Position numbers and translations under genes: made by a program | From: Flavisolibacter longurius | Lineage (GTDB): Bacteria > Bacteroidota > Bacteroidia > Chitinophagales > Chitinophagaceae | Length of the DNA: 64,000 nt | Reading direction: 5' to 3' | Assembly: GCA_014163555.1 (NCBI GenBank) | Contig: JACJGO010000016.1 | Location: 1-64,000 of the forward strand | The notes under the pieces: generated by a model | What the model was told of the DNA's origin: nothing | The model's input: the letters and a program-made list of their open reading frames with translations, nothing else | Database searches by the model: none | In this document: positions 44,463 to 52,592 of the stretch, piece after piece | How positions within the stretch are numbered: position 1 is the stretch's first letter | Layout: each line of letters begins with the position of its first letter

Positions 44463-44852
44463 TTATCGTTTAGAGAACTGGTAGCTTCTGCGGGCTTTTT
44501 TCTTACCGAATTTCTTACGCTCAACAGAACGGGGATCGCGTTTCAGCAGGCCAGCGGCTTTCAGCGCCGGACGGAAGTCGGCGTTGATCTCAACCAGGGC
44601 ACGGGCAATACCGAGCATGGCGGCTTCAGCCTGTCCTTTTACACCACCACCGGCAGCGTTGATCTTTACATCAAACTTATCGGCAGCTTCAATGGTTTTC
44701 AGCGGACGCTCCACCTGGTTTTGCAGGTAAACCAGTGAAAAATATTGTTTGTAGTCTTTATCGTTTACAGTGATGTTACCGTTGCCTTTGGAGATGAACA
44801 CCCGTGTAACGGCTTCTTTCCGGCGACCAACACTATTTTTTTGTTTTTCCAT
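44463..44852 (-). CDS. rpsI: 30S ribosomal protein S9
   Basis: 129-residue S9 with GRRKEAVTRVFISKGNGNIT at the N-terminus, GGVKGQAEAAMLGIARAL in the middle and the basic C-terminal RRSYQFSKR reaching toward the P-site. It lies between rplM and rpsB in the conserved order. Confidence 0.98.
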   Translation of the reverse strand: MEKQKNSVGRRKEAVTRVFISKGNGNITVNDKDYKQYFSLVYLQNQVERPLKTIEAADKFDVKINAAGGGVKGQAEAAMLGIARALVEINADFRPALKAAGLLKRDPRSVERKKFGKKKARRSYQFSKR

Positions 44853-44867
44853 GTTTTAATTTTTTGG

Positions 44868-44936
44868 CTGCGAGCTGTGAGCTGCGAGCTGTGAGCTTTT
44901 CGGCTCGGGGCTCATGGCTCAACGCTCATGGCTAAA
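44868..44936. repeat. GCTGCGAGCTGTGAGC word repeats between rplM and rpsI
   Basis: Tandem-like GAGCTGTGAGCTGCGAGC units, then GGCTCGGGGCTCATGGCTC units. Same word family as the 44395-44460 block, indicating that the repeats invade the gaps of the ribosomal operon. Confidence 0.65.
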
Positions 44937-44937
44937 T

Positions 44938-45381
44938 TTAGAATTTCAGTTCTTTGGGTTGCTGTGCAGTGTGCGGATGTTGGTCTCCGGCGTACACAAA
45001 TAACTTTTTGTACATTTTGCGGCCCAGGCGGTTTTTCGGCAGCATGCCTTTTACGGCTCTTTCGATAATTACTTCCGGACGGCGCTTCAGCAGGTCCTTG
45101 GCAATTTCTTCTTTACGACCGCCGGGATAGCCGGTGAAGTGGTCATACACTTTTTCTTCCAGTTTGTTACCGGTGAACTTGATCTTGTCGGCGTTGGTAA
45201 CGATGACGAAATCGCCACAGTCAACGTGAGGCGTATAGTATGCCTTGTTCTTGCCACGGAGTACCGCTGCAATGCGGGCACACATACGTCCTACGGTTTG
45301 ATTGGTACCGTCCACAACATACCAGTTGCGCTGCACGGTAGCCGCGTTCGCATGCTTTGTTGTAAAATGTAATTTGCTCAT
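44938..45381 (-). CDS. rplM: 50S ribosomal protein L13
   Basis: 147-residue L13 with WYVVDGTNQTVGRMCARIA, AYYTPHVDCGDFVIVTNADK, VYDHFTGYPGG and RAVKGMLPKNRLGRKMYKKL. It is the first gene of the block. ATG 45381 (MSKLHFTTKHA) was preferred over the frame start at 45459, which overlaps the promoter. Confidence 0.97.
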   Translation of the reverse strand: MSKLHFTTKHANAATVQRNWYVVDGTNQTVGRMCARIAAVLRGKNKAYYTPHVDCGDFVIVTNADKIKFTGNKLEEKVYDHFTGYPGGRKEEIAKDLLKRRPEVIIERAVKGMLPKNRLGRKMYKKLFVYAGDQHPHTAQQPKELKF

Positions 45382-45743
45382 GAGATTGAAATTTGTGCTG
45401 CGGCCATCCCCGCAGCAGGATTTTTTAAATGAGGCGCAAAAGTACGCGATCAGGGTCATTCAACCCAAGAAAACAGGCTGTTATTTTGCAGTACACTTTT
45501 GTAACTGATTGATAAACAATAAATATTTTGACCGGTTTTGGAAAAGGTTAACGAAAGGAGAGGAGGCGGGAGAGAGAATTCGGGTGTCAGAAGAAAGAAA
45601 TGATAGATGTGTTGATGATTTTTTATTGTGACCAGCAGCAGAAAGCCGATGGAACTACGGTTGCGACGCTCCATTCATCGTTCGGAACTTTGATGAAACT
45701 AATTTTTCTATCCCCGCAGTATATTGGCAGCTTTAAGCAGATT
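45382..45743. other. Divergent region between rplM and the HD gene
   Basis: Holds the ribosomal operon promoter (45437-45468) and a likely -7 element AACTTTG near 45688-45694 for the HD gene. The frame that reaches back to 45600 was not used as coding because its start region is not family-like. No other gene is seen. Confidence 0.55.
45437..45468 (-). promoter_or_regulatory. Promoter of the rplM-rpsI-rpsB-tsf operon
   Basis: On the minus strand, TTG at 45466-45468 and a perfect TACTTTTG at 45437-45444, spaced by 21 bp. The leader to rplM would be about 50 nt, longer than for most genes in this window, leaving room for translational control by a ribosomal protein. Confidence 0.55.
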
Positions 45744-46352
45744 ATGACTGAAGCGAATTTAAACTTGGGCCGAACCACCTTCGGCGATCCCGCCAATACG
45801 GGCAACGTATTAACCGAACAGGAAGCACTGGAACTTTTAAGCAGTTGGGTAGAAAATGAGCGCCTTCGCCTGCACATGAAACAGGTAGGCGCCGTGATGA
45901 AAGCATGGGCCTTGGAAAGGGAAGGTCTTTCTGAAGAAGAAGCCCACAAATGGTGGCTGGCCGGTGTGCTGCACGATGCCGATTGGGAAAAATACCCGAA
46001 CGATCACTGTCGGATGATCATTGAAGAACTCGAAAGGAGGGCTATCGATCCGGCCGTTATCCGTTGTATCGCATCGCATGGACCCAAACACTTTGGCGTG
46101 GAGCCAGAAAGCCACATGGACCACATGATCTATGTGTTTGACGAGCTCTCGGGATTTATTCATGCCGCGGCCCTTATTCGTCCGGCCCGGTACGAGGGCA
46201 TGGATGTAAAAAGCATCCAGAAAAAATTAAAGACAGCATCCTTTGCAGCCCAGGTAAGCCGCGACGATATTCAGGATGCGGTCTCCCGGATTGATACGCC
46301 GCTGGAAGAGATTATTGATTTTATCATTAGTCATCAGAGGGATGTGAACTGA
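45744..46352 (+). CDS. HD domain protein
   Basis: 202-residue predicted metal-dependent phosphohydrolase. Residues His44 (RLHMKQVGAVMKAW), His77-Asp78 (AGVLHDADWEKYP) and a third His in RCIASHGPKHFG form the HD-type metal site. The C-terminal half is helical. ATG 45744 (MTEANLNLG) was chosen because the frame upstream covers a likely promoter. Substrate unknown, nucleotide-type by analogy. Confidence 0.88.
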   Translation: MTEANLNLGRTTFGDPANTGNVLTEQEALELLSSWVENERLRLHMKQVGAVMKAWALEREGLSEEEAHKWWLAGVLHDADWEKYPNDHCRMIIEELERRAIDPAVIRCIASHGPKHFGVEPESHMDHMIYVFDELSGFIHAAALIRPARYEGMDVKSIQKKLKTASFAAQVSRDDIQDAVSRIDTPLEEIIDFIISHQRDVN

Positions 46353-46408
46353 AAGGAATAGTAAGTATTGAATAGCGAGTGTCGTGTATCCATTATGGTT
46401 GAATAGTT

Positions 46409-46456
46409 CCTTCATAAAAAAACCTCCTGAATATGCAGGAGGTTTTTTTATGAAGG
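46409..46456. terminator. Perfect 21-bp hairpin, bidirectional terminator
   Basis: Arms 46409-46429 and 46436-46456 are exact inverse complements (core AAAAAACCTCCTG/CAGGAGGTTTTTT) with a 6-nt loop. It separates the converging HD and TPR genes. Confidence 0.85.
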
Positions 46457-46469
46457 AAAGATATTGGTA

Positions 46470-46505
46470 GGTGGCTACTAGCTACTAACCACTCACTACT
46501 CGCTT
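46470..46505. repeat. ACTCACTACT word repeats
   Basis: TGGCTACTAGCTACTAACCACTCACTACTCGC, the minus-strand form of the GAGTAGTGAGTGGT word family, lies right after the TPR gene end. Confidence 0.6.
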
Positions 46506-47495
46506 TTAGCCGCCATAAAACTGCCCCTGGGGCATTTTAAAAACGCGGTTGCGCTGAAAGTTTGCAAACTTCTTGTAGGTCTCTGCATGAGTTTTTGTCC
46601 ACTGGTCAAAAATGGCCAGGTTATCAACCGGACCAAACAACCATTGGTTGTACGCTTCAAACATGCCTTCGCGAATCAGCTGGCGCTGGTAATCAAACAA
46701 ACGGTACGGGTGTTTCTCACCGTATTTGGCATACCAATCCAGGATAAATTTGGTGCGGATCATGGTCAGCGTTTCCACTGTCAGGCCTTTGTTGGTAAGT
46801 GATTGCTGCTTTCCAAACGTTTCCAATACCGCATTGGCAAAGGGGTTGCCCTTTTTGCCGCCATCTTCATTCGGTGCCAGGAAAAGCTTTTCCTTGTAAT
46901 CCTTGAGAAGCATCTTTTTTACTTCGGTGGCCCGTTCGGTCAGGTATTCCATGTTCACGAAGATTTCGCCATAGATCAGCGACCACACTTTGTCTTTTGT
47001 ATAATGATAATAGGTGGCAGCATGATAGTAGTTACCCGGATACGAAGGCGCCATCTCGATTCCTTTCTCCCATTGTTTGATGGCGTTTTCGTCATTTTTG
47101 CTCCAGAGCATTTCACCGTACTCGCTGTACAGGACTCCGCTGTTCGGGTATCGCTTAAGGGCTTTTTTATACAGTTTATCGGCTTCCTTGATTTCTTCCA
47201 GGGCACGGTAAACTGTACCCGAAATCTGGTACGAGGTAACATCAATATCGTCGCGTTCCGTAAGTTTTTTAACATAGTTGCGGGCCTGCGAAAAATCTTT
47301 TTTATAATAATAAGCGAGGGCAATATCCTGCAGCAACTGTTCGTTGTCGGGCTCATTCTGAATCGCCTTGTTCAGCACCAGGATCGCATTATCATGATCG
47401 CCGGTACGCATAAAACTGTAGGCTGTTTCGTGTGCCGACTGTCCAAAGGAAACCGTAGCCGTCAACAGCGCCAGCAAAAAAAAGAGGTGTTTCAT
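46506..47495 (-). CDS. TPR-containing secreted protein
   Basis: 329-residue protein with a signal peptide (residues 1-19, ending in VSFGQS). Tetratricopeptide-like repeats occupy about 20-180 (AYSFMRTGDHDNAILVLNKA, DIALAYYYKKDFSQARNYVK, ADKLYKKALKRYPNSGVLYS). The C-terminal half has no recognised fold. TPRs mediate protein contacts; it probably works in the periplasm or at the outer membrane. Partners are unknown. Confidence 0.88.
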   Translation of the reverse strand: MKHLFFLLALLTATVSFGQSAHETAYSFMRTGDHDNAILVLNKAIQNEPDNEQLLQDIALAYYYKKDFSQARNYVKKLTERDDIDVTSYQISGTVYRALEEIKEADKLYKKALKRYPNSGVLYSEYGEMLWSKNDENAIKQWEKGIEMAPSYPGNYYHAATYYHYTKDKVWSLIYGEIFVNMEYLTERATEVKKMLLKDYKEKLFLAPNEDGGKKGNPFANAVLETFGKQQSLTNKGLTVETLTMIRTKFILDWYAKYGEKHPYRLFDYQRQLIREGMFEAYNQWLFGPVDNLAIFDQWTKTHAETYKKFANFQRNRVFKMPQGQFYGG

Positions 47496-47516
47496 ACATC
47501 AAATTAAATGATAAAA

Positions 47517-47551
47517 CAGACCTGACAGGTCGCAAAGACTCGTCAGGTCTG
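47517..47551. repeat. CAGACCTGAC hairpin repeat
   Basis: CAGACCTGAC (47517-47526) pairs perfectly with GTCAGGTCTG (47542-47551) and lies between DUF1015 and the TPR gene, both on the minus strand. Related palindromes are frequent between genes in Bacteroidota; it may act as a terminator for DUF1015. Confidence 0.6.
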
Positions 47552-47589
47552 CCTATTTAAGACTTTATAAAGATTTCAACCGTTGCTTT

Positions 47590-48810
47590 TTAAATGCGGT
47601 GTGTGAGCAGGCCATCCCGCAGCTTGGGTTCAAACCAAGTGCTTTTGGGTGGCATTACCTGCCCGCTGTCGGCAATATCAAACAACTGCTGAATGCTCAC
47701 GGGGTGCAAACTGAATGCCACCTTTGCCTCGCCGCTGTCAACACGCTTTTCCAGTTCGCCCAGTCCACGAATGCCGCCTACAAAATCAACGCGGTTATCA
47801 GTACGGGGATCCTGGATGCCTAAGATTTTATCCAGAACTGTTTCCTGAAGAATCGTAACATCCAGAATGCCGATAGGATCGTTGCGGTAGGTTCCTTCCT
47901 TTGCGGTTAGGCTATACCACTGCCCATTGAAATACATACCAAACTGGTGCAGGCTTTCCGGGCGAACAGCGTCTTCTGCTTTTGTGACGTCAAACGTTTC
48001 GGAGAGCTTCTGTATGAATTCTTCGTTGCTCAAGCCGTTCAGGTCCTTGGCAATGCGGTTGTAATCGAGAATGGCCAGTTGGTTGGCCGGGAAAATGGTA
48101 GTCAGGAAATAGGTTGCGTCTTCGCTGTCCAGCAGGTCTTTGCTCACTTTGGCAGCGGACGCAGCCCGGTGGTGCCCGTCGGCAATATAGGTGGCCGGAA
48201 CTTTTTCGGCAAACAGGTTGGTGATGATGTCAATGGTAGCAAGATCATTCACAACCCAAATGGCATGCGTGACGCCATCGGCTGCAGTAAACAGGTATTC
48301 AGCGTTGTTTTGTTTTTTCCATAGTTCAAAAAGATCATCCAGGTCTTTCAGATCTTTGCAGGCCAGAAACACATTGCCGGTTTGTGCACGGATGGTGCGC
48401 ATATGGTCGATACGGTCTTTTTCTTTCTCCGGCCGGGTGAATTCATGTTTCTTGATCACATCATTGAAATAATCTTCTACTGAGGAAACACAAACCAACC
48501 CGGTTTGGGTGCGGCCTTTCCAGGCCAGTTCATAAATGTAATAGCGAGGATTTTCATCCTGGAACAGCACTTTCTTTTCGATCAAATTCTGCAGGTTGTC
48601 CGATGCTTTCTGATACACGGCATCGCTATGAATATCTACATCCGGGGGAAGATCAATCTCCGCTTTTGTTACATGCAAAAACGAAAGCAGATTGCCTTCC
48701 GCTTCTTTGCGGGCTTCTTCCGAATTCAAAACATCATACGGACGCGATGCTACCTGTGCGGCATACTGGTTGTGCGGACGCAGGGCCCGGAAAGGTTTGA
48801 TTGTTGCCAT
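47590..48810 (-). CDS. DUF1015 family protein
   Basis: 406-residue protein of the DUF1015 family. Signatures are IKPFRALRPHNQYAAQVASR and YDVLNSEEARKEAEGN, the core YIADGHHRAASAAKVSKDLL, and the C-terminal VAFSLHPVSIQQLFDIADSG. In Bacteroidota it is usually found with serC and serA. Here serC is 0.9 kb away but serA is absent from the interval. Function is not established; a link to serine metabolism is by context. A TAATTTTG element ends 5 nt before its ATG (48816-48823). Confidence 0.9.
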   Translation of the reverse strand: MATIKPFRALRPHNQYAAQVASRPYDVLNSEEARKEAEGNLLSFLHVTKAEIDLPPDVDIHSDAVYQKASDNLQNLIEKKVLFQDENPRYYIYELAWKGRTQTGLVCVSSVEDYFNDVIKKHEFTRPEKEKDRIDHMRTIRAQTGNVFLACKDLKDLDDLFELWKKQNNAEYLFTAADGVTHAIWVVNDLATIDIITNLFAEKVPATYIADGHHRAASAAKVSKDLLDSEDATYFLTTIFPANQLAILDYNRIAKDLNGLSNEEFIQKLSETFDVTKAEDAVRPESLHQFGMYFNGQWYSLTAKEGTYRNDPIGILDVTILQETVLDKILGIQDPRTDNRVDFVGGIRGLGELEKRVDSGEAKVAFSLHPVSIQQLFDIADSGQVMPPKSTWFEPKLRDGLLTHRI

Positions 48811-48815
48811 GGCTG

Positions 48816-48823
48816 CAAAATTA
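48816..48823 (-). promoter_or_regulatory. Candidate -7 element before DUF1015
   Basis: TAATTTTG on the minus strand fits TAnnTTTG and ends 5 nt before the start codon (48810), suggesting a leaderless transcript. No clear -33 TTG is seen at the usual distance. Confidence 0.4.
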
Positions 48824-48951
48824 GGGGGATCGCCACTGTGCTAAGAAATTCCTAATACGGGGCTAAGGATTTCTTAATTCAAAAAGCCTTAACAGGTTTT
48901 CAATTTTTTCTGCATTTGCTTTAAGGCATCAATTAACCAAACACTTTTCGT

Positions 48952-49626
48952 ATGAGAATTTTTTACCTAACCGTCCTATCTTTTCTTATTATTTCCTGCG
49001 GCACAAACAAGGCCATCTACAAGTCGCCCGATTTTGAACAGCAAACAGCCCGGCACAAAACCGTAGCCATTTTGCCGGTTTACATTGTACAAACCGGGCA
49101 TATACCCAAAGATGTTTCCGAAGAGGAGATAAAAGCCGCCAATGAAAAACTGGGCTATGTATTCCAGGAATCACTGCAATCCTATATCCTGAAGCAAACA
49201 CAAAAAAACAGGAAGGGCCAAATGGTGAGCTTTCAGGCCACGCAAAAAACAAACGCGTTGCTGAAAGAACAAAACCTGACGGTAGAAAGCCTGTACAGCA
49301 AGCAACCGGAAAATATTGCCCGCCTGCTGGGTGTGGATGCCGTGATCATGACCAACATGAACCACAACAAAAACCTCAGCGACGGCTTTGCCTATGGATT
49401 GGCTGCGGCACGAACAGTTGTTACTGTTTTATCAAAAACCTCAACGGTAGGTGCGGGAATCCGTGCATCGGATGTGAACATTAACTGCTCGCTGTACGAT
49501 GCGGAGGACAGTAGACTTCTCTGGAAAACTTATCGTGAAGGCGCCACCAATGTGCCGGCTAATGTGAACGGGTTGCTTGATCACTACAGCCACTGGATTG
49601 CCAAAAAGTTGCCGTACAAAAGCTAA
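48952..49626 (+). CDS. Lipoprotein of unknown function, LpoB/CsgG-like fold possible
   Basis: 224-residue lipoprotein with lipobox FLIISC (Cys16). The mature part alternates strands and helices (KTVAILPVYIVQTG, IARLLGVDAVIMTNMNHN, NINCSLYDAEDSRLLWKTYR), a pattern seen in CsgG/LpoB-like periplasmic proteins. Family membership is not certain. It lies between DUF1015 and serC on the opposite strand. Confidence 0.7.
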   Translation: MRIFYLTVLSFLIISCGTNKAIYKSPDFEQQTARHKTVAILPVYIVQTGHIPKDVSEEEIKAANEKLGYVFQESLQSYILKQTQKNRKGQMVSFQATQKTNALLKEQNLTVESLYSKQPENIARLLGVDAVIMTNMNHNKNLSDGFAYGLAAARTVVTVLSKTSTVGAGIRASDVNINCSLYDAEDSRLLWKTYREGATNVPANVNGLLDHYSHWIAKKLPYKS

Positions 49627-49713
49627 AACCGTGAGGCGTATCGCCCACGTTTCTATAACGTCCGACACCCGTACGGAATCAGTAAGTATGCGAACCATGA
49701 AATAACACCAAAG

Positions 49714-49743
49714 AAAAAGGCTGAGCATTGACTCAGCCTTTTT
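49714..49743. terminator. Terminator hairpin overlapping the serC stop codon
   Basis: AAAAAGGCTGAG (49714-49725) and CTCAGCCTTTTT (49732-49743) are exact arms. The serC stop codon (49733-49735, minus strand) lies inside the second arm, so the last codons of serC are part of the hairpin. It also serves the lipoprotein gene from the other side. Confidence 0.75.
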
Positions 49744-50851
49744 TCTGTGCAAAATATTTCATCAGGTCAGTAAGCGTCTTTACACTCTCCAATGGCAGGG
49801 CATTGTACATGGAAACGCGGAAGCCACCTACGGAACGGTGACCTTTTACACCAATCATGCCTTCGGCTTCGCAAAGAGCCATAAATTCTTTTTCCGTGGC
49901 TTCGTCCGGAACCAAAAAGCAGGCGTTCATTTTGCTGCGGTCCTCCTTGGCAACGGTACCGCTGAACAGAGGCAGTGCATCCACGGTGCTGTAAAACAAC
50001 TCCGCTTTTTCGTTATTGATCTTTTCAATAGCAGCTACACCTCCCAGGTTCTTTAACCAGCGTAACGTAAGCATACATACGTAAATGGAAAACACCGGCG
50101 GCGTATTCAGAAGTGAACCGGCTTCGATGTGGTTACGGTAGTCCATCATCGTTGGTAGTTGACGACTCACTTTCCCGAGGATATTTTTATTTACTACTAC
50201 CACATTCACACCGGCGGCGCCAATGTTCTTTTGTGCTCCGGCATAAATAAGGTCAAAGCGGTTAAAATCCAACTGGCGGCTTAAGATATCCGAGCTCATA
50301 TCGGCTACCAGTGGTACGCCTTTTTCATAAAAGGGCAAAAAGTTCTGCCACTGTGTACCGTAGATGGTGTTATTGCTGGTGAGGTGCAGGTAAACGCTGT
50401 CTTTTTTTACCTCGAACTGCTTGGGCAGATAGGTGTAGTTATCAGCTTTTGAACTGCACACCACATCTACCGTGCCATACAGCTTTGCTTCCTTGATGGC
50501 TTTGGCACCCCATACGCCAGTATCGGTGTATGCTGCTGTAGCTTTTCCGTCCAGCAGATTCATGGGCACTTGGAAGAATTGCGTGGAGGCACCGCCGTGA
50601 AGGAAAAGAACTTCATGGTCGCTGTCAAGTGCCATTAGTTCACGCAAATTGTTCATTGCTTCATCAATCACCGCCTGAAAGGTTTTGGTGCGATGACCAA
50701 TCTCCAGGATCGACAGGCCGGTGTCATTGTAGTTCACTACAGCACGGCCGGCTTCTTCAAACACTTCTTTTGGTAGAATGGAAGGACCCGCGCCAAAATT
50801 ATGTTTGGTAAGGAGAGGAGTTTTTATGTGTTCAGTTGTATTCAGTGTCAT
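49733..50851 (-). CDS. serC: Phosphoserine aminotransferase
   Basis: 372-residue PLP enzyme that converts 3-phosphohydroxypyruvate to phosphoserine in serine synthesis, and has a role in pyridoxine synthesis in some bacteria. Signatures: HNFGAGPSILPKEVFEEAG, FLHGGASTQFFQVPMNL, and the PLP Lys208 in IYAGAQKNIGAAG. ATG 50851 (MTLNTTEHIKTPLL) follows a -7 element TATATTTG at 50869-50876; the frame start at 50890 lies upstream of the expected transcript. The 3' end is in a terminator. Confidence 0.96.
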   Translation of the reverse strand: MTLNTTEHIKTPLLTKHNFGAGPSILPKEVFEEAGRAVVNYNDTGLSILEIGHRTKTFQAVIDEAMNNLRELMALDSDHEVLFLHGGASTQFFQVPMNLLDGKATAAYTDTGVWGAKAIKEAKLYGTVDVVCSSKADNYTYLPKQFEVKKDSVYLHLTSNNTIYGTQWQNFLPFYEKGVPLVADMSSDILSRQLDFNRFDLIYAGAQKNIGAAGVNVVVVNKNILGKVSRQLPTMMDYRNHIEAGSLLNTPPVFSIYVCMLTLRWLKNLGGVAAIEKINNEKAELFYSTVDALPLFSGTVAKEDRSKMNACFLVPDEATEKEFMALCEAEGMIGVKGHRSVGGFRVSMYNALPLESVKTLTDLMKYFAQKKG

Positions 50852-50868
50852 GTTGCAAGGGTTAAGCA

Positions 50869-50876
50869 CAAATATA
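50869..50876 (-). promoter_or_regulatory. Candidate -7 element of serC
   Basis: TATATTTG on the minus strand, 17 nt before the serC ATG. No convincing -33 element at the usual spacing. Confidence 0.4.
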
Positions 50877-50929
50877 ACCCTCCTCTGCAAACAGGTTTCC
50901 TGTCCTGTGGGTCATCTGGTACGAAGTCC

Positions 50930-51901
50930 TTACTCGTCCTCTTCCTTTCTGCCAATCATACCGGCTGAGCGCCAGGCTTTGTTCATCTCTTCAAATTCTT
51001 TCAACTCGGCTTCTGAGAAAGCGGTACCGGTAAGTCTTGCCAGGTCCGGCTGACCAGCATCCACCCATGCCGTGTACCAGAAAGAAGCCACGGCAAAAAT
51101 GGATTGGCGCATGCGCCGTTCCACCATGCTGTTGAGAGCATTGTTGTAAGCAATGGAAAAGGGCCTGGAGTACTGCCGAAGTAAGGTGCCGTTGCGGTCT
51201 TCAAAAGCAAATTTTTTGTCGGCTGCAAATTGCATTGTCAGGTCTTTCTCAGCCCGAAGTACGGTATCAACTGCGGCAGCACTTTCCAGCACTCGCTTCC
51301 AGATAAAGTCTTGTGTATTGGGAATGTATTCGGCTTTGCCAATGAAAAAGTTCCATTCCTTATCGGCCAGCAATTCGGGGAGGCGGCTTTCCCAAAATCC
51401 ATGAATGCCTCTTTGACCCGTATGTTGCCCATTGTGATTGCTGCTGGCGTGCAGGGGCACATGTGCATCGGCAATGTAGTGGCCAATGTCGGCGGAAAGC
51501 TTTAAAATTTTGGCTGCATCTTTTTCCTTGAAAGCTGTTGTCAGCCGAAGTTTCATGATCTGTATCCACCAGGGCACGACGCCGTTGGCAGTCAATGTGT
51601 CTTCGCTAAATTTGGCCACAGCGCTGTCCCAGCGGCGGGGCAGTTCGTTGTATGGATACCTGCCATAACGATCGATGTCGATGTAGTGCCGGGGGCCTTC
51701 CACCGGGATCATGTAGCGACGTTTGTCGGGATCTACCGCATGTTCGGAAATGAACTGGATGTTGGGTTTGTAAAAAACGAGCATTTGTGGTGGCAGGAGG
51801 AATACGGCGTAATAATTTATTTTTTGATGGGCGAAAAAGCCCCAGCAGAAGGCTGAATGACTGAAAAATAAAATAGATAAAGACAATGCAAGCCGTATCA
51901 T
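50930..51901 (-). CDS. Zinc-dependent phospholipase C/S1-P1 nuclease-like protein
   Basis: About 323 residues with a signal peptide (MIRLALSLSILFFSHSAFC). The mature protein begins WGFFAHQKINY, giving the N-terminal Trp and His zinc ligands. Further metal-binding positions are in DIGHYIADAHVPLHASSNHN and GFWESRLPEL. This pattern fits the family of zinc-dependent phospholipase C and S1/P1 nucleases. It should act in the periplasm or outside the cell; substrate uncertain. An ATG at 51925 would add eight residues before the signal peptide. Confidence 0.87.
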   Translation of the reverse strand: MIRLALSLSILFFSHSAFCWGFFAHQKINYYAVFLLPPQMLVFYKPNIQFISEHAVDPDKRRYMIPVEGPRHYIDIDRYGRYPYNELPRRWDSAVAKFSEDTLTANGVVPWWIQIMKLRLTTAFKEKDAAKILKLSADIGHYIADAHVPLHASSNHNGQHTGQRGIHGFWESRLPELLADKEWNFFIGKAEYIPNTQDFIWKRVLESAAAVDTVLRAEKDLTMQFAADKKFAFEDRNGTLLRQYSRPFSIAYNNALNSMVERRMRQSIFAVASFWYTAWVDAGQPDLARLTGTAFSEAELKEFEEMNKAWRSAGMIGRKEEDE

Positions 51902-51915
51902 AAAAATTGCATTAT

Positions 51916-51940
51916 GTAGGGCCATGCTCCTGGCATGGCC
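51916..51940 (+). repeat. RAYT-linked REP hairpin, direct copy
   Basis: GTAG head followed by GGCCATGC-TCCTG-GCATGGCC, a perfect 8-bp stem. With the next copy it forms an inverted pair separated by 20 bp, downstream of the RAYT gene. Confidence 0.85.
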
Positions 51941-51960
51941 TGTTAACTTTCAATTAATGT

Positions 51961-51985
51961 GGCCATGCCAGGAGCATGGCCCTAC
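51961..51985 (-). repeat. RAYT-linked REP hairpin, inverted copy
   Basis: Exact inverse complement of 51916-51940 over 25 bp. Its GTAG head contains the TAG stop codon of the RAYT gene (51982-51984). Confidence 0.85.
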
Positions 51986-52473
51986 AGGTAAAATTTATCG
52001 GTTTGCCAATTGGATGGATTGTTGCTGATATAATTTTTAATGACCTGGTATTCTTCTGCGTTCCGAATAACATGATCATGAAATTTGGGTTGCCATTCGA
52101 ACTTATAATTGTGCAACCGACACCATTTACTGGTAGCGCCTTTGACTGCATTGATAATGATGGAAACCGAGCCGCTTCTGGGTTTTTGAAACTGGTTGCC
52201 TATATAGTTTCCATCATTCTTCGTAATAATAAGAATTGCATGGAAATGATTTGGCATCACGATAAATTCATCCAGGATAATGTTCGGATTGAGAACCGGA
52301 ATAGTCTGCAGGCGCAACGCCACATCATTCCCAATCTCGCTCAATCCGCAAATACCGTTTTTCACCCAACCCAATAAAGGCTCAAAATTCTTTTCGCAAA
52401 CCGTAATGAAATAAGCATTTGGAGAAGAATAATCAAATTCCCGTAACCGGATTTGTTTCCGTTGGTGGAACAT
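51982..52473 (-). CDS. REP-associated tyrosine transposase (RAYT, Y1 HUH)
   Basis: 163-residue single-strand-DNA transposase related to IS200/IS605 enzymes. The HUH motif is MPNHFHAILII; the catalytic Tyr is in EYQVIKNYISNNPSNW, the classic RAYT C-terminal signature. RAYTs cut and move REP hairpins carrying GTAG or similar heads. Two such REPs flank its 3' end as an inverted pair, and variant copies occur elsewhere in the window, so the gene and repeats form a REPtron. The gene looks intact. Confidence 0.93.
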   Translation of the reverse strand: MFHQRKQIRLREFDYSSPNAYFITVCEKNFEPLLGWVKNGICGLSEIGNDVALRLQTIPVLNPNIILDEFIVMPNHFHAILIITKNDGNYIGNQFQKPRSGSVSIIINAVKGATSKWCRLHNYKFEWQPKFHDHVIRNAEEYQVIKNYISNNPSNWQTDKFYL

Positions 52474-52568
52474 GGGTGCAGTTAGTAATTGGCCTATCCT
52501 AATTTACCGGAAAAAGGGCAACAATCAAAATAGCATGGGGAGATGACCATTTTTGGTCGTGTTGAGGA

Positions 52569-52592
52569 GGACAGGCCACGGCGTGTCCCTAC
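52569..52592 (-). repeat. REP-like hairpin with GTAG head (copy 4)
   Basis: GGACAGGCC and GGCGTGTCC arms with a one-base mismatch, followed by CTAC (GTAG on the minus strand). It overlaps the end of the DUF502 gene. Confidence 0.7.
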
